From assembly GCA_028287035.1 (NCBI GenBank), contig JAQBQL010000238.1, forward strand, positions 1 to 34,363: a stretch of 34,363 nt of DNA, in the 5' to 3' direction. Below are positions 8,286-19,276 of the stretch, in pieces. Position numbers and translations under genes: made by a program. The stretch is from Labilithrix sp. Its GTDB lineage: Bacteria; Myxococcota; Polyangia; Polyangiales; Polyangiaceae. The notes below the pieces were generated by a model. It was not told the origin of the DNA and did no database searches. It worked only from the letters and a program-made list of their open reading frames with translations. Each line of letters starts with the position of its first letter. Position 1 is the stretch's first letter.

Positions 8286-9644
8286 ATGCCTCTTCTCCCT
8301 CTCATGAGCAACACGTTCGACGACAACCGCTCGGTGTGGTCCGCGTCCGCGGCCGGCCCTCCGTACGAGCCGCGGGCGCCGCTCGCCCGCCATGTCGACT
8401 GCGACGTCGCCGTGATCGGCGGAGGCTTCACGGGGACCTCCACCGCCTATCATCTCGCGCGCCGCCATCCCGGGCTGCGCATCCTGCTGTGCGAGGCGCG
8501 GGAGCTCGGCAACGGGGCGAGCGGTCGCAACGGCGGGCTGGCGCTCAACTGGGTGAACGGGTCGGGCACCGAGGACCTGGCGCTCGCCGCGCGTGTGTTC
8601 GACGTGACCCGCAAGGGCATCGACGCCATCGAGGCGCGCATCCGCGAGCACCGGCTCGACGTGCCATGGCGTCGTGACGGGTATCTCGACGTCGTGACCG
8701 ACGAGGCGCGGGCGGACGCCGCGCAGAAGGAGGTCGAGCGTCTCGCGGCCGCCGGCCTTCCGCTCCGGTTTCTGCGGGGCGCGGAGCTCACGCGGCTCGC
8801 GGGCTTCGCGGGCGCGCGCGGCGCGGTGCTCGATCCGACGGCCGGTCAGCTCGACGGCGCCCGCTTCGTGCGCGCCATGCGTCCGGTGCTCGAGGAGCTC
8901 GGGGTCACGATCTTCGAGCGCACGCCGGTGCTCGGGATCGAGGAGGACCGCACGATCACGCTCCTCACGCCCGGCGCCCGGCGGGTGCGCGCGAAGGCGA
9001 TCGTGCTCGCCACGAATGCCTACACGCCGCGGCTCGGCTACTTCGCCTCCGGCATCGTCCCGCTGTGCTCGCACGTCGTCGCGACGACGCCGGCGTCACG
9101 CGAGCGCTGGGCCGAGCTCGGGTGGGGCAGGGACCTCGGCGGCTTCAGCGACGACTTCGATCGCATCGCCTACGGCAGCATGACCGCGCGCGGCGAGCTC
9201 GTGTTCGGCGGCGGCAGCAACGCGTCCTACGGCTACGGGTACGGCAACGGCACGGCGTTCCGCGGCAATCCGGCGGCGCCGGCGCGCGCGATCGAGGCGA
9301 GCCTCCACCGGTACCTGCCGCGTCTGCGTGACGCCGCGGACATCCGCATCGCGCACCGGTGGAGCGGCCCGGTCGCCCTCACGATGAGCCGCATCTGCAC
9401 GATGGGCGTCCAGGGCAAGCACAAGAACGTGTACTTTGCACTCGGCTACAGCGGTCACGGCGTGACGCTCGCCAACCTGGCGGGCGAGGTGCTGACCGAC
9501 GTGTACTCGGGCACCGCGTCGCGGTGGGAGGGCCTGCCGTTCTTCCAGCAGCGGCTCCTCTTCGTGCCGCCCGAGCCGTTCCGCTGGATCGGGTACCAGC
9601 TCTACACGAACGTCACCGGGCGCTCGCCGCGGCGCACGCTCTGA
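8286..9644 (+). CDS. FAD-dependent oxidoreductase of the DAO family (amine/amino-acid oxidase, PuuB-like)
   Basis: A 452-residue D-amino-acid-oxidase-superfamily flavoenzyme. The ADP-binding fold is VIGGGFTGTSTAYHLAR (about residues 41-57), followed by GNGASGRNGG, the form seen in gamma-glutamylputrescine oxidase, pipecolate oxidase and relatives. The C-terminal FAD signature is YFALGYSGHGVTLANLAGE. The family oxidises secondary or primary amines to imines/aldehydes using O2 or another acceptor. Met7 (8304, MSNTFDDNRSVW) is an equally likely start, since the family begins close to there. The gene is followed 16 bases later by an aldehyde dehydrogenase gene, the classic arrangement for oxidising an amine through an aldehyde to an acid. 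The C-terminal ~40 residues (WEGLPFF...FRWIGYQLYTNVTGRSPR) occur in many uncharacterised oxidases. The substrate is not readable from sequence. Confidence 0.87.
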   Translation: MPLLPLMSNTFDDNRSVWSASAAGPPYEPRAPLARHVDCDVAVIGGGFTGTSTAYHLARRHPGLRILLCEARELGNGASGRNGGLALNWVNGSGTEDLALAARVFDVTRKGIDAIEARIREHRLDVPWRRDGYLDVVTDEARADAAQKEVERLAAAGLPLRFLRGAELTRLAGFAGARGAVLDPTAGQLDGARFVRAMRPVLEELGVTIFERTPVLGIEEDRTITLLTPGARRVRAKAIVLATNAYTPRLGYFASGIVPLCSHVVATTPASRERWAELGWGRDLGGFSDDFDRIAYGSMTARGELVFGGGSNASYGYGYGNGTAFRGNPAAPARAIEASLHRYLPRLRDAADIRIAHRWSGPVALTMSRICTMGVQGKHKNVYFALGYSGHGVTLANLAGEVLTDVYSGTASRWEGLPFFQQRLLFVPPEPFRWIGYQLYTNVTGRSPRRTL

Positions 9645-9660
9645 GCGCTATGCTCTCGTC

Positions 9661-11088
<1,428 letters not shown>

Positions 11089-11106
11089 AGCGACCCACGC
11101 CGGGCG

Positions 11107-12342
11107 TCACACGCGCTCGATGATGGTGGCGATGCCCTGGCCGCCGCCGATGCACATCGTGATGAGGGCCGTCTGCTTGTCCTGGCGCTCGAGCTCGTCG
11201 AGCGCGGTGCCGAGCAGGACTGCGCCGGACGCGCCGAGCGGATGCCCGAGCGCGATGGCGCCGCCGTTCACGTTCACCTTCTCGGGGTCGATGCCGAGGT
11301 TGCGGATGGTCTGGAGGACGACCGCCGCGAAGGCCTCGTTGATCTCCCAGAGGTCGATGTCCTTCACGTCCATGCCGGCCTTCTTGAGCGCCTTCTGGCT
11401 CGCGGGCGTCGGCGCGGTGAGCATGATGATCGGCTCGGTGCCGACCGTCGCGAACGAGCGGATCTTCGCGCGGGGCTTCGCGCCGGTCGCCTTCACGTAG
11501 GCCTCGGAGGCGAGGAGGACCGCCGCCGCGCCGTCCGCGATGCCGCTCGAGTTGCCGGCGCCGTGGAGGTGCTGGATCGCCTTCGCCTGCGGATAGGCGG
11601 CGAGCGCGATGCCGTCGAGCGTCTCGCCGTTCGGCCCGACCACTGCCTGACCCATCCCGACGAACGCGGGGGCGAGCGCGGCGAGGCCCTCGGCGGTGGT
11701 GTCGGGACGCGGGTACTCGTCCTTCTCGAGGACCACCTTGCCGGTGCGCGGATCCACGGCCGGGAAGAGGCTCCGGTCGAAGCGGTGCGTCTCCTGCGCC
11801 TCCGCTGCCTTCTTCTGCGAGCGGAGCGCCCACGCGTCGAGCTCCTGGCGCGAGAAGCCCTCGAGCGTCGCGATGAGGTCGGCGCTGATGCCCTGCGGCA
11901 CCTGGAAGAACCGCTGGCGGAGGAGATCGTTGTTGCCGTCGACGCCGCCGCCGTCCGAGCCCATGGGCACGCGCGACATGCTCTCGACGCCGCCGGCGAC
12001 GACGAGGTCCTGCGCGCCCGAGCCGACGCCCATCGCGGCGAGGTTCACGGTCTGCAGGCCCGAGCCGCAGAAGCGGTTCACGCTCGCGCCGCTGATCTCT
12101 ATCGGCCAGCCCGCGGCGAGCACCGCATTCCGTGCGATGTTGGCGCCCTGCTCGCCGGCCTGCGAGACGCAGCCGACGAGGACGTCGTCGACCTGCTCGG
12201 GCGAGAAGCCGGTGCGCTTCACGAGCGCGTTCAGGACCTGCGCGAACAGCTCCTGGGGATGGATGCTCGAGAGCGCGCCCTTGCCGGCCTTGCCGCGGCC
12301 TCGGGGGGTACGTGCCGCGTCGATGATGTAGCTCGTGCTCAT
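11107..12342 (-). CDS. Acetyl-CoA C-acyltransferase (thiolase)
   Basis: A 411-residue thiolase of normal length, catalysing thiolytic cleavage of 3-ketoacyl-CoA or the reverse condensation. The acyl-accepting Cys is in [12 protein letters not shown] (C92), the catalytic His in [12 protein letters not shown] (H367), and the second Cys in [10 protein letters not shown] (C397). I chose ATG 12342 because AGGAG lies 8 bases upstream and [15 protein letters not shown] is the family start; the frame open to 12390 overlaps the TetR gene. The gene follows a TetR regulator by 19 bases on the same strand, so the two probably form an operon controlled by that repressor. The substrate range (short-chain, fatty acid or steroid side chain) is not clear. 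No hydratase or dehydrogenase lies nearby. Confidence 0.93.
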   Translation of the reverse strand: MSTSYIIDAARTPRGRGKAGKGALSSIHPQELFAQVLNALVKRTGFSPEQVDDVLVGCVSQAGEQGANIARNAVLAAGWPIEISGASVNRFCGSGLQTVNLAAMGVGSGAQDLVVAGGVESMSRVPMGSDGGGVDGNNDLLRQRFFQVPQGISADLIATLEGFSRQELDAWALRSQKKAAEAQETHRFDRSLFPAVDPRTGKVVLEKDEYPRPDTTAEGLAALAPAFVGMGQAVVGPNGETLDGIALAAYPQAKAIQHLHGAGNSSGIADGAAAVLLASEAYVKATGAKPRAKIRSFATVGTEPIIMLTAPTPASQKALKKAGMDVKDIDLWEINEAFAAVVLQTIRNLGIDPEKVNVNGGAIALGHPLGASGAVLLGTALDELERQDKQTALITMCIGGGQGIATIIERV

Positions 12343-12361
12343 GTCCGATTCTCCTGACCGC

Positions 12362-12967
12362 TCAGCGGTCCTTCTTGCCGGTTGCGTCACCCTTGATGGC
12401 CAGCTTGCCGAGCGCGCGGCAGGCCTTCAGCACCTCGTCCGAGAGCGGCGTTCCGCGCAGCGCGCGCGCGAGGCTCAGCCCGCCCACCATGATCCCGACC
12501 AGGCCGAGCGCGAGGTGGCGCTTCGGCACCGACCCGCCGGCGGGCAGGTGCTCCTCGAGCGCGCTCGCCATGCGGTCGATCTGCTCGGCCAGTACCGCGG
12601 TGTGCTCGGGTGCGGTGGTCCCGATCTCGCCGATCACCGACGGCAGCGAGCAGCCTCGCTCGACCTCGTCGCGGTGCAGCGCCGAGAGGTAGCGCTTCAG
12701 GACGACCTCGGCGCGATCGGCGGCCGGCTTGTCGTCGAGGTTCAGGAAGAGGCTCGCGCGGAGCGCCTTCGAGGTGTCGCGCATCGCGGCGTCGACGAGC
12801 GCCTCCTTCGACGCGAAGTGCGCGTAGAAGCCGCCGACCGTCAGGCCGGCGCCCTTCATCACGTCGGCGACGCGGGCGCCCGCGATCCCGCGCTGCCTCA
12901 GGAGGCGAGCCGCGGAGGCGAGGATCGTCCCGTGCGACCGCTCCTTCTGCTCGGCCTTGGCGTTCAT
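12362..12967 (-). CDS. TetR/AcrR-family transcriptional regulator
   Basis: A 201-residue repressor. The N-terminal helix-turn-helix spans about residues 12-58 ([43 protein letters not shown]), with the typical [13 protein letters not shown] recognition helix end. The C-terminal domain ([14 protein letters not shown]...) resembles TetR subfamilies that bind acyl-CoA or aromatic ligands. It is the first gene of a two-gene unit with the thiolase, 19 bases downstream. An inverted repeat at 12972-12990 overlaps a -10-like element just before the start, so autoregulation and control of the thiolase are likely. No Shine-Dalgarno is seen before ATG 12967; the transcript may be nearly leaderless. Confidence 0.88.
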   Translation of the reverse strand: MNAKAEQKERSHGTILASAARLLRQRGIAGARVADVMKGAGLTVGGFYAHFASKEALVDAAMRDTSKALRASLFLNLDDKPAADRAEVVLKRYLSALHRDEVERGCSLPSVIGEIGTTAPEHTAVLAEQIDRMASALEEHLPAGGSVPKRHLALGLVGIMVGGLSLARALRGTPLSDEVLKACRALGKLAIKGDATGKKDR

Positions 12968-12971
12968 CGTA

Positions 12972-12990
12972 CGGTCATAATATGTGACCG
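12972..12990. promoter_or_regulatory. Probable operator/promoter of the TetR-thiolase operon
   Basis: CGGTCA (12972-12977) and TGACCG (12985-12990) form a 6-bp inverted repeat with a 7-base AT-rich centre. On the minus strand the centre contains TATTAT, a good -10 match, ending about 9 bases before the TetR ATG. A repressor bound here would block its own promoter. Confidence 0.55.
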
Positions 12991-13022
12991 CCGACCCGAC
13001 ACGTCAAGGCGCGCGCGGGGCG

Positions 13023-13760
13023 TCAGACCCCGATGAAGAGGCGGTGCGCGAAGTTCCGTTCGAGCTTCGCCCGGAGGACCTTGTCGGCGGCGAGCTCGAC
13101 GTCGTACTCGACGCGCTTGAACTCGAACGTCTTCGTCTCGGTGTCGTAGACGCAGTAGCTCGCGCGGTTGTCGAAGTCGCGCGGCTGGCCGACCGACCCG
13201 TCCGACACGATGTACCGCTTGCCCTCTTCGAGGGAGAAGTCCATCGAGGGCTGCTCGTCCACGCCCGTCTTCGTGAGCGCGAACACCTTGCAGAGGTGCG
13301 AGTGCCCGATGACCGTGAGGTGCCCGAGCTCGTTCCACATCGGCAGGCATTCGCGCGCCTGCTCGGGCGCGAAGATGTACTCGAACTCCTCGAGGCGAAC
13401 CGGCGAGCCGTGGCAGAGGAGCAGGTCGTGCTCCTTCACGCGGACCTGGTAGGGCAGGCTCTTCAGCCAGGCCATGTTCTCGGCCGAGAGCATGCCGGCG
13501 TGGATGTCGAGCGCGTGACGCGCCGCCTCGTAGTAGTACGAGTAGTCCATGCGCCCGCAGACGGCGGCGTCGTGGTTGCCGAGGATCGTGGCCTTGCAGA
13601 GGTCGCGGATCAGGTCGCAGCACTGGTTCGGCGACCCGCCGTAACCGACGGTGTCGCCGAGGCAGTAGTACGCGTCGATGTTCTCGCTCTCGTACGCTTC
13701 GAGAATGGCGCTGAGCGCCTCGTAATTTGCGTGGACGTCCGAGAAGATAGCGAGGCGCAT
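13023..13760 (-). CDS. Calcineurin-like metallophosphoesterase
   Basis: A 245-residue protein with the complete two-metal phosphoesterase motif set: D8-x-H10 in FSDVHANYEAL, GD36 in CLGDTVGYG, the GNHD motif (N62, H63, D64), H117 in LLCHGSP, and GHSH (152-155). This YfcE/MJ0936-like group with the GDTVGYG loop contains phosphodiesterases and nucleotide phosphatases. A specific substrate cannot be assigned. It lies 55 bases upstream of the TetR gene and 48 bases downstream of an aldehyde dehydrogenase gene, all on the minus strand, but without obvious functional links. The start ATG 13760 begins directly with the first beta strand, as is usual for the family. Confidence 0.9.
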   Translation of the reverse strand: MRLAIFSDVHANYEALSAILEAYESENIDAYYCLGDTVGYGGSPNQCCDLIRDLCKATILGNHDAAVCGRMDYSYYYEAARHALDIHAGMLSAENMAWLKSLPYQVRVKEHDLLLCHGSPVRLEEFEYIFAPEQARECLPMWNELGHLTVIGHSHLCKVFALTKTGVDEQPSMDFSLEEGKRYIVSDGSVGQPRDFDNRASYCVYDTETKTFEFKRVEYDVELAADKVLRAKLERNFAHRLFIGV

Positions 13761-13808
13761 CGAACCCCAGTTGTGGCTTCCATGCGCCCCTGCGTCAACT
13801 GTTAGCGG

Positions 13809-15263
<1,455 letters not shown>

Positions 15264-15280
15264 GATGGCCTGCTTTCTCT

Positions 15281-16981
15281 TCAGACGGTGGCCGCGAGGC
15301 CACGGAGCTCTTCGGTGAGGATGCGGTGGTTCGCTTCGTAGTCGATGGGGCAGTCGATGACGTGGACGCCCGTGCCGTCGAGGCACGTGCGGAGGAGGTC
15401 GGCGGTGTCCTCCGCGCTCGTCGGGCGGTGACCGTGGGCCCCGAACGACTCGGCGAGCTTCACGAAGTCGGGATTGCCGAACGTCATCGCGTGATCGGGA
15501 AGGCCCATCTCCGCCTGCTTCCAGCGGATCATGCCATAGGCGTCGTCGCGCAGGATGAGGACCGTGAGGTCGATGCCGAGGCGCACCGCGGTCTCGAGCT
15601 CCTGGACGCTCATCATGAGGCCGCCGTCGCCGACCACCGCGAGCACCTTGCGTTCCGGGTGCACGAGCTTCGCGGCGATGGCGGAGGGCAGACCGGCGCC
15701 CATCGTGGCGAGCGCGTTGTCGAGCAGCAGCGAGTTCGGCGTGTGGGCGCGGAAGTAGCGGGCGAACCACAGCTTGTACATCCCGTTGTCGAGGCACACG
15801 ACGCCGTCGTCGGGCATGGCCTTCTGCACCTCGGCGACGAGGCGCGGCGGATGGATGGGGAAGCGATCGTCGTTCTCCTCGCGGGCGAGGTGCTCGTACA
15901 GGACGCGCCGCGCGCCATCGAAGGCCTTCAGGTCCCAGTGCTCCTGCGGGCTCACGAGCTCGGAGAGACGCCACACCGCGTTCGCGATGTCACCGGTCAC
16001 CTCGATCTGCGGCGCGTACACCGCGTCGACCTCGGCGGGCGAGAAGTCGACGTGCACCACCGTCGGATCGCTCGAGCCCGCGACGCCGCGGCGCATGACG
16101 AACGGCGGCTTCTCCACGACGTCGTGGCCGACGACGATGATGCAGTCGGCCTGCTCGATCGCGTGGTGGACGACGTCCCCCTGCGAGACGGCCGCGGTGC
16201 CGAGCCACGAGGGGTGCCGCTCGTCGACGACGCCCTTGCCCATCTGCGTCGTGAAGAAGGGGATCTTCGTGCGATCGACGAACGCCCGCAGCATGCGCGA
16301 GGTGAGCTTCCGGTTGGCGCCGGCCCCGATCATGAGGAGCGGGCGCTTCGCGGCCTCGATCGCCTCGACGGCGCGGGACACCGCCCGCTCGTCGGCGACG
16401 GGACGCCGCTCGAAGCTCGGCGGATAGGCGCGAGCGCCAGGAGAGGCGAGCTCGCGCGCCACGTCCTCGGGCAGCTCGAGGTGCACCGCTCCGGGCCGCT
16501 CGTACTCGGCGCGCCGGAACGCCTCGCGGACGCGCGCCGGGATCGCGTTGGGATCGTTGACGGTGCGGGTGAGCTTCGTGATCGGCCTCATCATCCCGAC
16601 CACGTCGACGATCTGGAAGTGACCCTGCTTGCCGGCGCGGATCGGCTTCTGCCCGGTGATCATCAGCATCGGCATGCCGCCGAGCTGCGCGTAGGCGGCG
16701 GCGGTCACGAGGTTGGTGGCGCCGGGCCCGAGCGTGGCCAGCGCGACGCCCGCCTTGCCGGTGAGCCGCCCGTAGGTCGCGGCCATGAACCCGGCGGCCT
16801 GCTCGTGCCTGGTGAGCACGAGGCGGATGTTCGACTTGCGCAGGGACTCGACGAGGTCGAGGTTCTCCTCGCCGGGGAGGCCGAAGATGACCTTCACGCC
16901 CTCCGCCGAGAGCGCCTGGACGAACAGATCCGAGGCCTTCACGCCGCCCGTCATCGAACCGTCGCTGCTCATGCCGTTCAT
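15281..16981 (-). CDS. Acetolactate-synthase-like ThDP-dependent enzyme
   Basis: A 566-residue ThDP enzyme. The N-terminal pyrimidine-binding domain has the catalytic Glu in LTRHEQAAGFMA (E60) and the ATLGPGATNL loop. The central domain starts near KRPLLMIGAGANR. The C-terminal domain has the Mg/ThDP motif VVGDGGLMMSVQELETA ... RDDAYG. It resembles catabolic, single-subunit acetolactate synthases: no regulatory small subunit lies nearby, and no isoleucine/valine genes are present. Other carboligase or decarboxylase activities of this superfamily are possible. The frame opens at 17032, but that would put the start inside the LysR operator; ATG 16981, 16972 or 16954 are more reasonable. The gene is divergent from LysR and leads an operon with the ALDH. 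Confidence 0.85.
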   Translation of the reverse strand: MNGMSSDGSMTGGVKASDLFVQALSAEGVKVIFGLPGEENLDLVESLRKSNIRLVLTRHEQAAGFMAATYGRLTGKAGVALATLGPGATNLVTAAAYAQLGGMPMLMITGQKPIRAGKQGHFQIVDVVGMMRPITKLTRTVNDPNAIPARVREAFRRAEYERPGAVHLELPEDVARELASPGARAYPPSFERRPVADERAVSRAVEAIEAAKRPLLMIGAGANRKLTSRMLRAFVDRTKIPFFTTQMGKGVVDERHPSWLGTAAVSQGDVVHHAIEQADCIIVVGHDVVEKPPFVMRRGVAGSSDPTVVHVDFSPAEVDAVYAPQIEVTGDIANAVWRLSELVSPQEHWDLKAFDGARRVLYEHLAREENDDRFPIHPPRLVAEVQKAMPDDGVVCLDNGMYKLWFARYFRAHTPNSLLLDNALATMGAGLPSAIAAKLVHPERKVLAVVGDGGLMMSVQELETAVRLGIDLTVLILRDDAYGMIRWKQAEMGLPDHAMTFGNPDFVKLAESFGAHGHRPTSAEDTADLLRTCLDGTGVHVIDCPIDYEANHRILTEELRGLAATV

Positions 16982-17026
16982 CGTGGGTCCGGGGCGGCGC
17001 AAAAGACAGACGTTTGCTCGAATGGC

Positions 17027-17049
17027 ATTCATAGGTGCTACCTATGAAT
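17027..17049. promoter_or_regulatory. LysR-type operator in the divergent lysR / ThDP-enzyme promoter
   Basis: A perfect 10-bp inverted repeat (ATTCATAGGT 17027-17036, ACCTATGAAT 17040-17049) with a 3-base centre GCT. It contains a T-N11-A LysR box (TAGGTGCTACCTA). It ends one base before the LysR ATG at 17051 and lies 45 bases upstream of the preferred start of the divergent gene, the usual geometry for autoregulation plus activation of the target operon. Confidence 0.8.
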
Positions 17050-17050
17050 C

Positions 17051-17938
17051 ATGGAGCTGCGTCACCTCCGTTACTTCCTCGCGGCCGCCGAGCTCGCGCA
17101 CTTCGGGCGGGCGGCGCGGCGCCTGCACATCTCGCAGCCGACGGTCTCGCAGCAGATCCGTGAGCTCGAGGAGGAGATCGGCGCCGAGCTCTTCGAGCGG
17201 CGTGGGCGCGGGGTGCGTCTCACGGCGGCCGGCGAGCTGTTCCGGACGTACGCCTCGCGCGCCATCGAGGACGTGGCGGCGGGGCGGCGCGCCCTCGACG
17301 CGCTCGCGAACCGGTCGGTGGGTGAGCTGCGCGTGGCGTACCTGCCGAGCATGGCCGCGGGCGTGGTGGTGCCGGCGATCGCGTCGGTGCTGCGCAACCA
17401 TCCCGGCGTGAAGGTCACGGCGTTCGAGGGCAAATCGCAGCGCGTCGAGCGCCTCGTGCTGGAGGGAAAGGCGGACGTGGGCCTGGGTCTCCTGCCGCTC
17501 CGCGCGAAGGGCCTCGAGACCGAGCCGCTGCTCGAGGGGCGGCTCGCGCTCGTCCTCCCGAGACGCCACCGGCTGGCCGCCGAGACCTCGGTGTCGGTCG
17601 CCGACCTCGGTGGCGAGCCGTTCGCGCTGCTCGGTCGGTCGCTGCGGGCCCGCGGGTTCGCCGACGCGGTGTTCGCGCGCGCCGGGTTCGCTCCGCGCAT
17701 CGTGTTCGAGGCGGACTCGGTCGCGACGGTGCTTTCCATCGTGCGCGCCGGGCTCGCCGTCACCGTCCTGCCGGAGCCGCGCGTCGAGCAGGCCGACCGC
17801 CTCGCCATCGTGGGCCTGAGGCCGGCGCCCGCGCCCCATCTGGCCGCGCTCTTCTTCCGGCAGGCCGCGCCGCGCTCGCCGCTCGCCACGGCGTTCGCGG
17901 AGGAGGCGCGGGCGCTCGGGACCACGACTCTGCCGTAA
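17051..17938 (+). CDS. LysR-family transcriptional regulator
   Basis: A 295-residue LTTR. The winged helix-turn-helix is at residues ~2-60 (LRHLRYFLAAAELAHFGRAA, RRLHISQPTVSQQIRELEEE, LFERRGRGVRLTAAG), followed by a linker helix and the two-lobed inducer-binding domain starting at LRVAYLPSMAAG. It belongs to the CynR/CatM-like branch by its HISQPTVSQQIRELE helix. The start is firm because homology begins at Met1, yet no Shine-Dalgarno exists: the operator palindrome occupies the space right up to the ATG. It is transcribed away from the ThDP enzyme/ALDH operon, which it presumably activates in response to an unknown small molecule. Confidence 0.92.
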   Translation: MELRHLRYFLAAAELAHFGRAARRLHISQPTVSQQIRELEEEIGAELFERRGRGVRLTAAGELFRTYASRAIEDVAAGRRALDALANRSVGELRVAYLPSMAAGVVVPAIASVLRNHPGVKVTAFEGKSQRVERLVLEGKADVGLGLLPLRAKGLETEPLLEGRLALVLPRRHRLAAETSVSVADLGGEPFALLGRSLRARGFADAVFARAGFAPRIVFEADSVATVLSIVRAGLAVTVLPEPRVEQADRLAIVGLRPAPAPHLAALFFRQAAPRSPLATAFAEEARALGTTTLP

Positions 17939-17983
17939 GCGTTCCTCGCACGGGGCCGCCGGGTCTGCTATCCGGCGCGTCCC

Positions 17984-19246
17984 ATGCGGCGCGTCGGACT
18001 CGACATCGGAACCACCAACAGCGCCGTCGCGGTCGTCGACGACGACACCGGCGAGCGCGTCGAGCTCGCGCGCTTCGAGCACGACGCGGGGGTGAGCGAC
18101 ACGTTCCGCTCGATCCTCTACTTCCGCCACGGGGACAAGCCGGTCGGCGGGCCGCAGGCGATCGACCGCTACCTCGCGTCGGAGGGCGACGGGCGCCTCA
18201 TCCAGTCGATGAAGTCGTACCTGGCCGACTCGACCTTCCAGGCGACCAACATCTTCGGGCGCACGACCTCGCTCGTCGAGCTCGTGGGCACGCTCGTGCG
18301 CGAGCTCCGCACGAAGGCCGAGGCGAAGCTCGGTCCCCTGGGTACGCGCGCGGTGGTCGGCCGACCGGTCCACTTCGCGAGCGAGCGCGGCGGCGACGAC
18401 GAGACCCTCGCCGTGAAGCGGCTCCGCGACTCGCTCGCCCTGGGCGGCTTCACCGACGTCGAGCTGGAGTACGAGCCGGTCGCCGCCGCGCACTTCTACG
18501 AGAAGACGCTCGATCACGACGAGCTCGTGCTCATCGCCGACTTCGGGGGCGGCACCAGCGACTTCTCGCTCATCCGCGTCGGCCCCAGCCACCGGCTGCG
18601 CGGCCAGGAGCGCATCGTCGGCAACGACGGCGTCGGGATCGCCGGCGACGCGCTCGACTCCCGCCTCATGTACGCGCTGGTCGCGCCGATGCTCGGGCTC
18701 GGCACCACCTACAAGGCGCTGATGGGGAACAAGGAGCTCCCGGTGCCGGTGTGGATCTACGCGCGGCTCATGCGCTGGCACCACCTGTCGTTCCTCAAGA
18801 CGAAGAAGAACCTCGATCTGCTGCATGGCATCGCCAGCCAGACCGCGGACGGCGGCGCGATCGACGCGCTCCTGCACGTCATCGAGAACGACCTCGGCTA
18901 CCACCTCTATCGGGCGATCGAGCGCACCAAGATCGCGCTGTCAGGCAGCGAGGAGACGACGTTCACGTTCGCCGATGATCTCCTGTCGATCGAGGCGCCG
19001 GTCACGCGCGCCCAGTTCGAGGGCTGGATCGCCGAGGACCTCGAGAAGATGTCGACCTGCGTGGACGGCCTCCTCGAGCGCACCGGCACCGCGCGCGCCG
19101 AGGTCGACCGCGTGTTCATGACGGGCGGCAGCTCGTTCGTGCCCGCGGTGCGCGGGATCTTCGAGTCACGCTTCGGCAAGGAGAAGATCCAGGCCGGCGG
19201 CGAGCTGATCTCGGTCGCGAGCGGCCTCGCCCTCCGCCGGGGCTGA
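17984..19246 (+). CDS. yegD: Hsp70-like protein (YegD type, ATPase domain only)
   Basis: A 420-residue actin/Hsp70-fold protein, matching the length of YegD (about 450) and lacking the DnaK substrate-binding domain. The phosphate 1 loop is VGLDIGTTNSAVAV, the phosphate 2 loop is IADFGGGTSDFSLIRV, and the adenosine motif is FMTGGSSFVPAV near the C-terminus. AVVGRPVHFAS and YEPVAAAHFYEK fit the family well. It probably binds and hydrolyses ATP, but a co-chaperone or substrate is unknown and no dnaJ or grpE is nearby. It follows lysR by 45 bases with no obvious terminator; there is no clear Shine-Dalgarno before ATG 17984. It is convergent with the SDR gene, with a hairpin between. Confidence 0.9.
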   Translation: MRRVGLDIGTTNSAVAVVDDDTGERVELARFEHDAGVSDTFRSILYFRHGDKPVGGPQAIDRYLASEGDGRLIQSMKSYLADSTFQATNIFGRTTSLVELVGTLVRELRTKAEAKLGPLGTRAVVGRPVHFASERGGDDETLAVKRLRDSLALGGFTDVELEYEPVAAAHFYEKTLDHDELVLIADFGGGTSDFSLIRVGPSHRLRGQERIVGNDGVGIAGDALDSRLMYALVAPMLGLGTTYKALMGNKELPVPVWIYARLMRWHHLSFLKTKKNLDLLHGIASQTADGGAIDALLHVIENDLGYHLYRAIERTKIALSGSEETTFTFADDLLSIEAPVTRAQFEGWIAEDLEKMSTCVDGLLERTGTARAEVDRVFMTGGSSFVPAVRGIFESRFGKEKIQAGGELISVASGLALRRG

Positions 19247-19249
19247 AGG

Positions 19250-19268
19250 GCCGCTCGCACCCGAGGGC
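19250..19268. terminator. Possible hairpin between yegD and the SDR gene
   Basis: GCC-(G)-CTCG, loop CACC, CGAG-GGC: a 7-bp stem with one bulged G, in the 30-base gap between convergent stops. It is plausible as a weak bidirectional terminator, but short. Confidence 0.35.
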
Positions 19269-19276
19269 TTCTCAGC

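Noticed and set aside
12343..12390. Longer thiolase start at 12390
   Set aside because: It would overlap the TetR gene. The ATG at 12342 has a proper Shine-Dalgarno and matches family N-termini.
15264..15974. Upstream extension of the second ALDH frame into the ThDP-enzyme gene
   Set aside because: It is an Arg/Pro-rich shadow of the acetolactate-synthase-like gene; the enzyme begins at 15263.
16982..17032. Longer start of the acetolactate-synthase-like gene at 17032
   Set aside because: The start codon lies inside the LysR palindrome and the extra residues are not family-like.
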